NCBI GenBank assembly: GCA_963580285.1
Contig: OY757010.1
Coordinates: forward strand, 152,850,714-152,914,713
Source of the DNA: Lucinisca nassula
Taxonomy: Eukaryota; Mollusca; Bivalvia; Lucinida; Lucinidae
Direction: 5' to 3'
DNA: 64,000 bases
Below the pieces are notes generated by a model. It was not told the origin of the DNA, searched no databases, and worked only from the letters and a program-made list of their open reading frames with translations. The translations under genes were made by a program, and so were the position numbers. Below are positions 1 through 10,787 of this stretch, piece after piece. Within the stretch, counting starts at the first letter, position 1, and each line of letters opens with the position of its first letter.

Positions 1-26
1 CATTTGAAAAATAAATCACAATTGGG

Positions 27-597
27 GGTCCAGTTGTTCAAAGCACTTTTAGCTTAACAAACATGTTAGAGGCCAAATTGTTAAATCGCTTAGCAAGTAC
101 ATGTATGTTTAGATCTGATTCACAAATCCTTTTTTTTTTCTTTTTTTTTGATGTAAAAATGGGAGTAGCATTTGTAAAAGCTACTCACATTTTTTTTTCA
201 CCAAAAATATTAAGCAAATTTGTCATATCATCTTGAAAACACGTCTATATAATTTTGACTCCCCCCCCCCCCCACATCCCTTGAACCCCACTTTTATATA
301 ATAAAACTTGGGTTTATAGGGGTAAACCTTTTTTTTTCATATTTCTGCTCCAAACTATAGATTGTGGGTACTTGTTAGAACCACCTCATCGAGGCGGTTT
401 TACGAAAACTCACAATCTCTATTTTGAGCAGAAATAAGAAACATACCACCATTTTTCATCCTAAAATTTTCGTTTTTTTTTCGGCGGTAAAGTTTACAAT
501 GTATATGTATAAGCGTGTTTTCGTAATATGTACGTTCAAAGTTTAAATAATAAGTTAACTCATGACATCATTAGTTTTGAACAACTGGACCCAGGAC
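27..597. mobile_element. CCAGTTGTTCAAA-type MITE (group B), split by a group A MITE
   Basis: The outer ends are inverted copies of the CCAGTTGTTCAAA terminus (near 29 and 580-595). Inside is the family's A/T-rich arm with a short hairpin built from GTAGC and AAAGCTACTCACATTTT. A second element (236-526) interrupts it. Other copies lie at 28.6, 32.5, 40.8, 46.9, 49.7, 50.55, 52.15 and 53.06 kb. Confidence 0.7.
236..526. mobile_element. Group A MITE with GAGGCGGTT palindrome, nested in group B
   Basis: The ends are inverted GAAAACACG / CGTGTTTTC. The centre holds the palindrome TAGAACCACCTCA / GAGGCGGTT (370-402) flanked by inverted ATTTCTGCTC / GAGCAGAAAT. A run of 13 C lies at 261-273. It interrupts the group B MITE, so it inserted later. 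No coding capacity. Confidence 0.75.
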
Positions 598-789
598 TGT
601 ATTTGAAATTTCTCAAACATTTTTGTGAAAGCATTTGTCATTTTAACTGCAGGTTTGACACCGAAGTCAGAAACAAGTATCTCAGATTTTATTCTGATGC
701 TTAAGGTTTCAGGTCTGTTCCCCTGCAGAAGCAAAATATTTTGGTGATGGAATAAGCTCCACAGGCATCATCTGCGGGAATGCATATCA

Positions 790-903
790 AAGCTAACCAT
801 CCTAAAGACTGGAATTTACCCTCAACCTGATCAGATGGCTTCTGATCTGGAATTACACTGTTTCCATAGATAGGGATTGCCGTGTTCAGCAGGACAAGGG
901 TTA
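790..903. mobile_element. Truncated TTAA/piggyBac-like palindromic MITE (group C)
   Basis: The right end CAGCAGGACAAGGG followed by TTAA is intact, and the GATCAGATGGC palindrome lies just upstream. The left end is missing. The stretch 598-790 shows nothing else I recognise. Confidence 0.5.
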
Positions 904-1880
904 ACTAGAAATGTTTTTAAAAGAAAACTATGTCCCCCACCCTACATAAATATAAGTTAAACAACCATATGCCATTGAAAACATGGTCAAGGTAACCAAA
1001 AATTTAATAAAGTCTTTGGCAGGTTGAATGATATATTGCACCACACATTTAAGCACACATTTTAAAACTCATTTACGAGATATGATACAGATAAGCCATT
1101 TTTGCCTGAAATTGACAGGTTGAAATTCAGTCTGTGATATTGAATATGAAGTCTTACCATATAATTTGTTATGTTGTAATGATATATTCACCAAGTTTGA
1201 CCAAAAATTTAAATCATCAATTCACTCATAACATAGGGTGCAGACAAGCCTTTTTCGGTCCAAATTTGGTTTTGCCAAAGCCTAACACCCAGAAAATAAG
1301 GCCAAGGTCACCAAAATATAATCCAATCTTTGGTAGGTTGCAATGAAATACTGTGCCAAGTTTGACAAAAAATCATGAATTCCATCAGGAGATGAGGTGC
1401 AGACAAGCCATTTTATAGCATTATTGCCAGTGTTCAGAAGCTATGACCTTGAATTCAATGTCACCAAAAACAACCAAATTTGCCAAAAATTTACAGTTTT
1501 TGGGGCCTGTGACATTAAAAATAAGAACAAAGTCATAAAAATCTAAACAAATCTGGTTAGGTTGCATTGTTAAATTGTATCAAATTTGACCAAAATTCAT
1601 AAAAACATTCACGAGACAGGGTGCAGACCAGCCATTTTTGGCCCACTTTGACAGTTTTTGGGAGCCTGTGACCTTCAAAATGAGGCCAAGGCCATCAAAA
1701 TCAAGAGACTAATTTCCTCCCTCCTAGTGATATTAACATGCAAGTTTGGTAAGAATCCCACCATTAGTTCAGGAGATACAGTGTTTCAAAGTGCCAATGT
1801 TGACGCTGACCTTGACATAAACAGGATCCACACCAAAAACAATATGTCCTCCTCCCTGGGAACAAAATATGCATGAGCAA
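904..1880 (+). mobile_element. Degenerate pearl/Helentron-like element with tandem core
   Basis: The left end, ACTAGAAATG then CTATGTCCCCC, matches the 5' module of other elements here (compare 15.65 and 18.37 kb). The body has about four diverged core repeats marked by GGTGCAGACAAGCC (near 1089, 1236, 1399, 1620). The usual ACGG microsatellite and 3' hairpin are not clear, so the right border is approximate. Short ORFs inside (e.g. 1134-1346) are not convincing genes. Confidence 0.5.
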
Positions 1881-1914
1881 GATAATTCTTACGTCTTGCT
1901 GATTTGAGTATGAA

Positions 1915-2240
1915 TATACAGTCAACCCTCTTTATACCGACATTTGTTAATGGCAAAACTCGTTATAAAGGCAATTTTAATGAAATGACTACTTAGCTAA
2001 AGGCTTAGCCTCAGTTCCTAGCAGCGTGGGCTTCCCTCGGGTTGGAAATGCACAAATTGAGTCCATAGTCATGAAAGGGTCTTGTAATCTAATACTCCAA
2101 GAAACAAAATTTTAATGTTCTAGATATTTGTTAGAATCGCCTCACTGAGGCGGTTCTGACGAATGTCTAGAACATTTGTTTCTGAGTAATAATGGAGAAA
2201 AGGTCTTTTATTACCTATCATACTCCCACTAGGATTCTTT
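1915..2240. mobile_element. MITE remnant with GAGGCGGTTCT palindrome
   Basis: It begins ACAGTCAACCCTCTTTATA, a common cut-and-paste terminus. A palindrome at 2118-2181 has arms TGTTCTAGA...TAGAATCGCCTCA and TGAGGCGGTTCT...TCTAGAACA. It carries the same core palindrome as group A in a different flank. Right border uncertain. Confidence 0.5.
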
Positions 2241-2267
2241 ATGACGGCAAATTCTTTATAATGGCAC

Positions 2268-2334
2268 AACTAGAGCTGTCAGTGAAACTGACTAGGGCCC
2301 CGGCAGCGCTATCAGAGGAGTAGGAAAATTTGTG

Positions 2335-2366
<32 letters not shown>

Positions 2367-3424
2367 GACGGACAGAGTGATTACTATAGGGCACCCGCAC
2401 TTCAGTGCGGGGCCCTAATAATAACAAAGTTATTAATTGGACACAGGAAAGACCCTTTTTTGACCTTTAACCTCTAAGTATGACCTTGACCTTTGAGGTA
2501 CGGACCTGAGTCTTGCGCGCAACACTCCATCACATTATGGTTAACATTTCTGCCAAGTAATATTTAAATCCATCCAGGAATAAGAAAGTTATGGAGGATA
2601 AAAAAATTTGTGGACGGACAGACGGACAGACAGACAGATGGACGGACAGAGTGATTACTATAGGGCACCCACACTTTCAGTGCGGGGCCACATTATGGTT
2701 AACATTTCTGCCAAGTAATATTTAAATCCATCCAGGAATAATAACAAAGTTATTAATTGGACACAGGAAAGACCCTTTTTTGACCTTTAACCTCTAAGTA
2801 TGACCTTGACCTTTGAGGTACGGACCTGAGTCTTGCGCGCAACACTCCATCACATTATGGTTAACATTTCTGACAAGTAATATTTAAATCCATCCAGGAA
2901 TAAGAAAGTTATGGAGGATAAAAAAAATTGTGGACGGACAGACGGACAGACAGACAGACCTTTAACCTCTAAGTATGACCTTGACCTTTGAGGTACGGAC
3001 CTGAGTCTTGCGCGCAACACTCCATCACATTATGGTAAACATTTCTGACAAGTAATATTTAAATCCATCCAGGAATAAGAAAGTTATGGAGGATAAAAAA
3101 ATTTGTGGATGGACAGACGGACAGACGGACGGACAGACGGACGTTCTCACGAACGGATACTTAAGTGGCTAGGCGTGGGCATATTGACTACTTAAGCGGC
3201 AAATTCTCTTAAGCGGCAAGCCACCTAAGAGCGAATTTTTGCCACTTAAGTACCCAAATAACGGAATAAACCCCATTTGGACCTACGAATATATACTTAA
3301 GTGTCAAAATGTCCAAATTTTTTGCCCCCTAAATGTCGTTTCGTTTGTGCAGACAGACAGACAGACGGACGGACAGAGTGATTACTATAGGGCACCCACA
3401 CTTTCAGTGCGGGGCCCTAAATAA
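2268..3424 (+). mobile_element. Pearl/Helentron-like composite with repeated core + (ACGG)n + 3' hairpin
   Basis: Starts CAACTAGAGCTGTC...CTAGGGCCCCG and ends with hairpin GCACTTTCAGTGC followed by GGGGCCCTAA, so the subterminal GGGCCCC is inverted at the two ends. A complete short copy occupies 2268-2430. After it, a core (2431-2600, repeated at 2690-2960 and 2960-3110) is followed each time by GGACGGACAGAC microsatellite. Stretch 3150-3330 differs and contains inverted CTTAAGTGGC/GCCACTTAAG motifs. No helicase or replication initiator gene is present, so it is non-autonomous. Confidence 0.7.
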
Positions 3425-3639
3425 TAGGGAACAAATACTGTTGTTACAACCAGGGTCCTCTGTATCTTGCTGCTTTGAGTATGAAAAGTATTTTTACAAT
3501 TACAAATATATGCAGTCAGAATTTCAGTTGAGCATGAAAATATAACCTCAAGATTAAATTTAATTTTACTGCCATGATTACTATAAATAAAGGGACATCG
3601 TAACCAGTGTAATTATACTAAACATTTCAACACAGCAAT

Positions 3640-3830
3640 GTGTCAAAAAGGAGCTTAACAAATGACAGTGCACACCCTGATCAGATTGCTCCTTTAGGAA
3701 GTCTCATCAGGATTATGTTGCTTGTTCAAACAAGGTAGACCCTGACCAGGCTGCTCCTATGGACAGCCTATTAGGAGCAGGTTGTCCAGGCAATACACAA
3801 TTTGCTCATGCACTTCCATCCCAACTCAAG
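3640..3830. repeat. Imperfect GATC-rich palindrome (group C-like)
   Basis: Contains ACCCTGATCAGATTGCTCC and its inverted partner in GGAGC... and CCTGACCAGGCTGCTCC. It resembles the palindromic core of group C but is diverged. The stretch 3425-3640 shows no clear feature. Confidence 0.4.
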
Positions 3831-3869
3831 CCACAGTCTAGTCTCAGTCAAAACACAGGGACTGTCCAT

Positions 3870-4130
3870 TATGATACATACCCATGCAACATTTTTTCTC
3901 ATCTCCAGAATGGCTACTTTTCTGATGAAAATCAGTGAAATTTTTCTTGTTTAACCTGCAAACTTAGGTTGTGGGTGCTTGTTAGAACTGCCTCATTGAG
4001 GTGGTTCTAACGAGTACCAACAACCTATGTCTTGATGCAGGAATAAGAAAAATAATGTATACCCAAGTAAATCCCAGTTTTCTCTATATAAAGTGGGGTA
4101 TAGGGGGTATTCATTTCACGGACTTGTTCA
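3870..4130. mobile_element. Group A MITE
   Basis: The palindrome at 3966-4028 has arms GTTAGAACTGCCTCA and TGAGGTGGTTCTAACGAG, flanked by ACCTGCAAACTTAGG-type and TATGTCTTGATGCAGG arms and by the conserved ...CCCAGTTTTCTCTATATAAAGTGGGG block. Ends are approximate. It lies just downstream of the last recognised exon. Confidence 0.6.
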
Positions 4131-4260
4131 CATGATTTTGTGCAGAGACTGAGACTCATGCCCTAATACTGATTCTTCTTTTTTCACTCCCAAGGTATAT
4201 GCCACCCGTATTATAAAACATGGTAGACAGAAAACAACATCAAATCAGTTTCAATGACAC

Positions 4261-4451
4261 TTACTTGGGGCTTTCCATGTAGAACTGGTCAAGGGAAAGC
4301 CTGTGATTGACCAGGGACATACTCCGTGTTTTCCTCATCTGTCTGATCTGGGTCACGGCAAACACGATCACCAGGATCAGTATAATTCCACCAATAATAC
4401 CAAACACAATAGCTAACACTGTATCTGCGGAAACAGGGGCTTGTTCTGACT
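4261..4451 (-). CDS. IgSF gene exon 20: transmembrane helix and cytoplasmic tail
   Basis: Acceptor TTTTTCAG, phase-1 start. The exon encodes a short acidic linker (ESEQAPVSADT), a hydrophobic helix (VLAIVFGIIGGIILILVIVF), then a basic stop-transfer run (RQMRKTRS) and a tail ending QFYMESPK. TAA at 4261-4263 would end the protein after Lys. The same bases form a near-perfect donor (AA|GTAAGT, exon edge 4265). No further coding exon was recognised down to base 1. The exon fixes the protein as single-pass type I. Confidence 0.85.
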
Positions 4452-4630
4452 CTGAAAAATATGAGGAAGTCTAGGTCTAGCAATATGTATAGGCACATTT
4501 AAGAAGAATCACCAGAAAAAAAAAGTGTAAAAGCTGGAGATATGGAGCTGTCTCCTTAACAAGGCCTGTCATCAGACAGGACAGCTTGCCTTATGGTGAA
4601 ATGTCTACAAAACATAAACTTGACAAGGAT

Positions 4631-4655
4631 ATGAAGAAGAAGAAGAAGAAGAAGA
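4631..4655 (+). repeat. (GAA)n microsatellite
   Basis: About eight GAA units in the intron between exons 19 and 20. Confidence 0.9.
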
Positions 4656-4792
4656 ATTTATTCCAATGCAATAGGCGTATAGCCCTTGAGCATAAACATG
4701 TACAAACATGCATTTATACAAAGCAATAACTGTGATAGGTTTAAACATACAAGAAGCATAATAATGATTTTCTGAAATACATGTATATATAT

Positions 4793-5245
4793 ACAGTGAA
4801 CTTTGATAACTCGAATTAGGATAACTCGTTTACTATGGCTAAGTAGCACTCACTCTTTGTATTTCATAGTCTAGCGGCATGCGTAACCTTCAATAGTTCG
4901 TTCTGTCCCTATTTCGATATGCTCATTGGCAAGATTTATATTCCAAAACCCCTTTATAACTCTGTCCATTCTAACAGGCCTTTGGATATGACATTGTTTA
5001 AAGTTGAATCCCAAAAATGTATAGATTATGAATTATAAATGGTCATTTTTCTATACAATCTATACATTTTTATATGTTTAAACTACACAAAAAAATGACC
5101 ATTAAATGTATAGACTATACAGCTAAATGACCATAAATGATCATATTTCATAATAATCTATACATTTTTGTTTGGATATTACACAGCTGTTGAAATAAAA
5201 CAGTTTCTGCTTTGGACCCCAACAACAGTGTAAAGAGGTTGTGGT
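4793..5245. mobile_element. Group G MITE with ATAGATTATA hairpins
   Basis: Left part has CAGTGAACTTTGATAACTCG. The interior has repeated inverted ATGGTCATTTTTCTAT / TGACCATAAATG and TGTATAGATT motifs. The right part ends GGACCCCAACAACAGTG then AAAGAGGTTGTGG, matching 39.85 and 56.7 kb. Borders approximate. Confidence 0.5.
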
Positions 5246-5295
5246 ATATCATATGGAAAAAAATAATAGATATAATATAAATAAACTTAACACAC

Positions 5296-5652
5296 TTATA
5301 AGGACAATCGGCGTGACGTCATTTCCACTGAGGTCTGCCATTTTCGGAGGTGTAAACAAAGGTATTCTACTATATGACCTTACCAAATGTGCACAAAAAA
5401 TATCTTAAAGCAGTCTCAAATTTCTGACAAAGACTTACTCTATAATATTGTTCCATATATTTCCTTTTATTTCTGATGATTGTCGATGAAAAAATCAGAC
5501 ACATGTTGCTTTTAAAACTGTTTAAAAATGATCAAATTTTAGCGATAAAAACCGAAGCTTTCACCTCCACCAAATGAGAAAAATGGTGGGAAAGCTAACC
5601 ATTCTTTGTTTCTTTTCACTGAAGAGTTCCCTGCCGACTGTCCTTATAAGGT
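5296..5652. mobile_element. MITE with CTTATAAGGACAATCGGC inverted ends (group H)
   Basis: CTTATAAGGACAATCGGC at 5296 is matched by the inverted GCCGACTGTCCTTATAAG near 5632-5650. The interior is A/T rich without a reading frame. The rest of this intron, 5653-6117, shows no recognised element. Confidence 0.65.
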
Positions 5653-6117
5653 TTTGCAATTATAAAATTTCGAAAAAAAAAAAAAATCGCAGACATCTCC
5701 ACCAGCACCTTAGGAATATCGTAGTACATGTCATTCTTCCTGTCATGTCTAGGTGAGCTGATTTCATCAGCAATGTATCTAAATGCAACTAAATAGATTA
5801 TAGACAGAAATCACCAAAAATGGTAATGGTCTATGTAATCTATATATTTTCATAGGATATATATCTTTACACCAGACACAAAATCATTCATTCAATACTG
5901 GTAATATACCCAGTGTTACAAGATCTGTCAGGTAAGATAAACTGCTTATGCATTGTCTTCAAAGCATAACAGCTCATGCATTGTCTTTAAAGCATAAAAT
6001 TTCCAAGTCTGTGAAATTTGACATTAAGATCATAAGCAATATGTGGAAGTGCTTGATAAAACTTTCTACAAATATTTATCTGTATGCCAAGCGGAAAGGA
6101 AATTAGCTTGCAATTAC

Positions 6118-6378
6118 CTGTAAGTGATAGATCTGCAAGTACTATAACTGGTTCACTGGACTTGTTCACTTTAACATTCACTGCCCAGACTGTGACAGTA
6201 TAAACTGCTGAATCAGTCAACCCTTCCAGTATCACATCTAGCACCTGACTGGATGATACATAGCCGGAATGGTACATTGTTTCATTTCTTTCCTCAGACT
6301 GGAATGGTTCTCTGCTATCACTCACATATGTCTGAACTGGATGTGGAATGCTGACAGTATACCTGTATACTATGTCCT
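6118..6378 (-). CDS. IgSF gene exon 19: second half of membrane-proximal FN3 domain
   Basis: 261 nt, phase 1 to 1, acceptor GCTGCAG, donor G|GTAATT. Translation begins DIVYRYTVSIPHPV, includes sequon NET, and ends with the FN3 F/G strands VYTVTVWAVNVKVNKSSEP. The tyrosine-rich V-Y-T-V-x-V pattern is typical of FN3. It joins exon 18 in frame. Confidence 0.88.
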
Positions 6379-6439
6379 CTGCAGCAATGAAAAGATTACA
6401 CATAAACCTCTTTATAACACTGTGCAAAGTTTTGGTTAT

Positions 6440-6860
6440 TACATGGGATTTAAAGATGGGCATACATGTGGTATCTCCTGATTTTGTCGGGACATCCCGA
6501 TTTTGAACCCCATCTTCCTGTCTCCTGTCTGAAGGCCCTTACTTCTATTTTCCTTATCTCCTGACAAGACAATTTTCCTTCAGTCACCAAACCTCCCCCC
6601 CCCCACCCCACAACCCCTGTTTCAGCTTTTGACCTCACCAATAGTGTTATAAAGCAGTTGGGATGTAGATTGTGTGCATCAATGTGCAAATATGATGTCT
6701 TCAAAAATATGCAATCCGGTGATCAACCTGTGCATGTAGTATGATCAGAGTCTCCACCATGTGCTATACAGGTTGCTTTTCACCCCATGTTTCTTGGTTT
6801 ATTGTTTGTCAATCAACCCGAAGTTATTAAGCATAAAAACTCTTCAGTGCTACAGTCCAT
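6440..6860. other. Intron stretch without recognised element
   Basis: Unique-looking intron sequence with a short C-rich run near 6595-6612. The minus reading frame here (6450-6704) has no domain and no splice context. Confidence 0.4.
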
Positions 6861-6969
6861 CTGACTATTGTTGTCTTGTCAGAATAAGTTATTTATAGAA
6901 AATAGACACTGCAAGGTCAGAGTGTTGTGTAAGAGGCTTATCTATAGAATTTGGACTGGAGTAATGGGT

Positions 6970-7050
6970 TGGGCTTGGCAAACAGTGTAGACCCTGATCA
7001 GACACCACAGAATGCGGCATCTGATCAGCATCTACACTGTTTGCTTAAAA
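6970..7050. repeat. GATC palindrome of the CAAACAGTGTAGACC type
   Basis: GCAAACAGTGTAGACCCTGA and the inverse CAGCATCTACACTGTTTGC enclose TCAGACACC...GCATCTGATC. This is the same palindromic core as group C, here without TTAA termini. Confidence 0.6.
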
Positions 7051-7074
7051 AATAGAATTTAAGGGTTGAACTAA

Positions 7075-7330
7075 CCAGTTTAAATCTCAGTACCAGAAAC
7101 TAATGACACTGTTGAAGTTTTAATCATTTAAATATGGCATATACACTAATATTTTTGATGAAAAAAATTCTATGATATTAGATATTTTACTGCATTGCAA
7201 AAGGTACTCATATTTCTTTGGCAAAACTATCAAATGTTATACTATTCGAGATTTGAATAGATATTATACTTGCTAGAACAGATGTTTTAACCACTAACAA
7301 ATTTGATCAACTAAAGAGATTCCAGTAAAG
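7075..7330. mobile_element. Old group B MITE remnant
   Basis: It keeps the internal order AAACTAATGACACTGTTGAAGT ... ATATGGCATATAC ... CTTGCTAGAACAG ... CCACTAACAAATTTG of group B. The TTCAAA ends and the hairpin are degraded. Confidence 0.35.
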
Positions 7331-7349
7331 TATCAAACATTTTCATTAC

Positions 7350-8485
7350 AACAAGAATTCTGCCGAAGGTTATATTGTGCCTGTGGGGGCACAAAGTCAG
7401 CGAACCATGACATCTAGGCCAAGGTCAAACATAGATGCTTGCATAAAAGTTGGCATTCTTAAATGCAAGCTTGTACTAAGTATCATTAATTAAGCTGTAA
7501 TAATTCTTGAGAAATGAACTTAACCATTAGGGTGAACGCTAGGGTGGTTGCAATATTTAACATAGTCAGTGAACCATAAAATGTAGGCCAAGGTGAAATA
7601 TGGATGTTTGCATTTAAGTTTCCATCTCCAGATACAAGTTTGTACCAATTATCATTAATGAAGCTCTTATAGTTCTTGAGAAATAAACTTGACCATTTGG
7701 GTGAACGCTAGGGTGGTTGCAATATTTTACAAAGTCGGTGAACCATGAAATGTGGCTTAAGGTCAAATATGGATGCTTGCATTTAAGTTGCCATCCTGAG
7801 ATACAAGTTTGTACCAAGTATCATTAATGAAGCTCTTATAGTTCTTGGGAAATAAACTTGACCATTAGGGTGAACGCTAGAGTGGTCGTAATATTTTACA
7901 AAGCCAGTGAACCAAGAAATTTAGGTCAAGATCAAATATGGATGCTTGCATTTAAGTTGCTATCCCCAGATACAAGTTTGTACCAAGTATCATTAATGAA
8001 GCTCTTATAGTTCTTGAGAAATAAACTTGACCATTAGGGTGAATGCTAGGGTGGTCGCAATATTTTACAAAGTCAGTGAACCATAAAATGTAGGTCAAGG
8101 TCAAATAGAGATGCTTGCATTTAGGTTGCCATCCCCAGATACAAGTTTGTACCAAGTATCATTAATGAAGCTCTTATAGTTTTTGAGAAACAAACTTGAC
8201 GATAAGGGTGAACACTAGGGTGGTCGCAATATTTTACAAAGTCAGTGAACCATAAAATGTAGGTCAAGGTCAAATAGGAATGCTTACATTTAAGTTGCCA
8301 TCCCCAGATACAAGTTTGTACCAAGTATCATTAATGAAGCTCTTAAAGTTATTGAGAAATAAACTTGAACCTAAGGGCGCGAACGCTAGGGTGGTCGCAA
8401 ATGTTGACGCCTTGACGAACAGACGGAAAACCGGGCGCCTATATCATGCCATGCTAATAGCAGGCCCGACAAAAATGACATTCAT
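7350..8485 (+). mobile_element. Pearl/Helentron-like element with six ~169-bp core repeats
   Basis: Starts ACAAGAATTCTGCCGAAGG. It carries six tandem core units marked by GGATGCTTGCATTTAAG (near 7434, 7601, 7770, 7939, 8109, 8278), a steady 167-170 bp period. A reduced GACGAACAGACGGA microsatellite follows, then hairpin ATGCTAATAGCA and GGCCCGACAAAA. The minus-strand 67-aa frames inside repeat because the core repeats; they are not genes. Confidence 0.75.
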
Positions 8486-8506
8486 TGAGCATGAACATAA
8501 AACATT

Positions 8507-8858
8507 ATACAGTAAAACTTTGCAGGCTTGAACACTAATTGCTCATTTACCACAGCTGATTCGAACTTGTTCTGAAGTCCCTACGGATTTTTTTTTTAAC
8601 TCTAGACACCAATAAATCTAGAATAATTTATCAATGTATACTAAGTCTTATGTACTCATTAGCACCACCACATTCAATGAGGTGATTCTAATGAGTAAAC
8701 ATAAAACAGATAACAAAGATATCTCTAAGCAACCCCAATTATGCCTCCTGACTTGGCTCTATGACTGACCCTCAATGGTTTAAACTACCCCTATTTAGAA
8801 AAAAAACATGGACCCAAAGGTGTTTTGAGACACTGAAGTTTGGCTGTAGAGGATAGGT
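8507..8858. mobile_element. Group P MITE (ACAGTAAAACTT ends, internal palindrome)
   Basis: Ends ACAGTAAAACTT and its inverse AAGTTTGGCTGT. Inside is a palindrome around ACTCATTAGCACCACC / GTGATTCTAATGAGT (8651-8695) and the family phrase ATTATGCCTCCTGAC. Related copies lie at 11.2, 14.9, 15.7, 23.3 and 31.7 kb. Confidence 0.65.
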
Positions 8859-8903
8859 ATGCAACAAGTTAGGAAACTAATGTTTTAAAAAGCTCGCTAT
8901 TAC

Positions 8904-8996
8904 CTATGTCTCCATTGAAAAACTTTGAATGATTCCAAGCCAGAAGTATTGAAGCAACTCCAACTGTCACTGTCACATTGGTAGGTGGAGAAGGCG
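8904..8996 (-). CDS. IgSF gene exon 18: first half of membrane-proximal FN3 domain
   Basis: 93 nt, phase 1 to 1, acceptor CTGAACAG, donor G|GTAATA. It encodes APSPPTNVTVTVGVASILLA then WNHSKFFNGDI: the proline-rich start and W-x-x of an FN3 B strand. It is completed in frame by exon 19. Sequons NVT and NHS. Confidence 0.85.
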
Positions 8997-9067
8997 CTGT
9001 TCAGAAAGACAAAAATCAAGAAATATCATTATTCTGAAACTTGTCATATCATAATAATGAGCTGCTG

Positions 9068-9262
9068 TACTTTATTAGCCCACTGAACCCAGATGTATCC
9101 CTTTTTGAAAACAGTATAGATCCAGATCAGCTGGCTTCTGGATCTATACTGTTTTCCATTCTTCTTTTGAATCCATTAAAAAAATTGAAATCATGCAACA
9201 CAAATGGCTGAAAATTGGGGAGGAGTGAAGCATATTCAAATATTCAACATTGTAATGGTTAG
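9068..9262. mobile_element. Palindromic MITE, group C variant
   Basis: The palindrome at 9104-9160 (AAAACAGTATAGATCCAGAT / GGATCTATACTGTTTT) has flanks matching the copy at 29.17-29.37 kb: ATCATGCAACA...AAATGGCTGAAAAT, ending AATATTCA. Confidence 0.6.
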
Positions 9263-9360
9263 TAAACTGCATGGCTGCTCACAGAATGCATTCAAGTTTA
9301 CCATTATAAATGCCCTTGGTGAAGTGATATAAAATTGCATAAACCTATTATTTTTTACAG

Positions 9361-9573
9361 TTAACCCTTATCCTGCTATTCATGACAACCCCAACCTTTG
9401 CAGACGGTGTAGATCCAGATCAGATGGCTTCTGAAGAAGCCATCTGATCAGGATCTACACAGTTTGAGATTCAGTTTGTAAATTTGCAGGAACAAATTAC
9501 ACTAAGTAATCTGATTGGTTCAAAGTTAGAAATGGGTGTGGCTTAATTAAATATTCAGCAGGATAAGGGTTCA
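9361..9573. mobile_element. TTAA-flanked piggyBac-like palindromic MITE (group C)
   Basis: TTAA then CCCTTATCCTGCT on the left, CAGGATAAGGG then TTCA on the right. The central palindrome GATCCAGATCAGATGGCTTC / GAAGCCATCTGATCAGGATC lies at 9411-9464. Right flank has one TTAA mismatch. Confidence 0.7.
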
Positions 9574-10188
9574 ACTCCAAAGCAAATCTGTGTTCAGTGA
9601 TGGATCAACCCTTCTGGTCATTTTGTGTTGCCTTCAAGAGAAAGGCAGAAAAGAGACTAAGGATATAGCAGAGGTGAAAGAGATATTTTGTTTGACAGAA
9701 GAATACATGACCAGTCTTTGATGGTAGTTTTTCGAAGAAATGTATTAAATTTTTTTCTATAAAGAAAACAACAGTCTATAAAACAATCCAGGAGGCAATT
9801 CTCCTTAGGATTCAAACAACTCAGCATTTTCTTTCAATAATGAAGACCAGGCCCTAAAGTTATATATAAAACCTATTAATTCTAAATGCTAATTTGTTCT
9901 GCTCATAACTATTTTAAAGTACGTACATATCGTCTTTGCCATAATAATTGCACATGCTCTAATCATCAGAGGCTCTCTATACATGAAGAATCATCCCATG
10001 TGTAGGTTAAAGATCCCTACCTTAATTACATGATTACTGTGTAGGCTTTTTATCCTACCAATCTTTTTATCCTGCAAATCTGGAGTGTATGTTATGCACA
10101 CATGTGAGAAATGGTCAAATATGACTGATTGCAGTATAAGAAGAAAGAAATAAAACTTCTGACTGCATGTTTCTAAAGGTACTGTCAT

Positions 10189-10766
10189 GTAGGCTAATTC
10201 TGCGCATCTGCCAATTCGGCGCATTGGGATTATTTCAAAATTAAATGAACCAGATTAAATGTTTTCATTTTTCTTTGACAGGTATCAAAACAAAGCTTCA
10301 AATATTATTTTGGATGAAACTTGGGCTGTAAACTGGACGAAAGAAATGCATTTTTTGTTTTTACCTGAATCAGGCTTAATGAGCGCCACAGGCCCTTACT
10401 TAATTTTGATTTTTTTACCGACATCTGTTTTTTTTTTTCAACCAACTGGACCATTAGCTTTTAATAAACACCTGACAAATCAAGTATAACAACAAAACAT
10501 CTTTCCTTGTCTAAAGTATTGTATCTTGACTGGATGTTATTGTTCGGGTGTGCGGAATTAGCAGACACAATTGATGGCGTCTTAACATGGGGGTGTGTCT
10601 TTTTAAAGACAGACCACAACATAACTGCATCAGGCAAATTAATGGTTGCTATTGTCTTTTAACAAGTTTAGACAACTGTATAGCATATTGCTGCAAAATA
10701 GGTTTTGGATCCCTGGAATGGATGAAACAAAAGCTCAAAGTCTTAAGTGCGCAGAATTAGCCTACA
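10189..10766. mobile_element. MITE with TGTAGGCTAATTCTGCGCA inverted ends (group J)
   Basis: TGTAGGCTAATTCTGCGCA at 10189 is matched by inverted TGCGCAGAATTAGCCTACA ending at 10766, 578 bp apart. No coding content. The right end lies about 21 bp outside the edge of exon 17, close to its splice donor. The stretch 9574-10188 holds no other recognised element. Confidence 0.75.
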
Positions 10767-10787
10767 GCACTGTAGTAATTAACCTAC

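Noticed and set aside
2239..2427. 62-aa minus-strand frame rich in CLSV repeats
   Set aside because: It is the translation of the GGACAGAC microsatellite of a pearl-like element.
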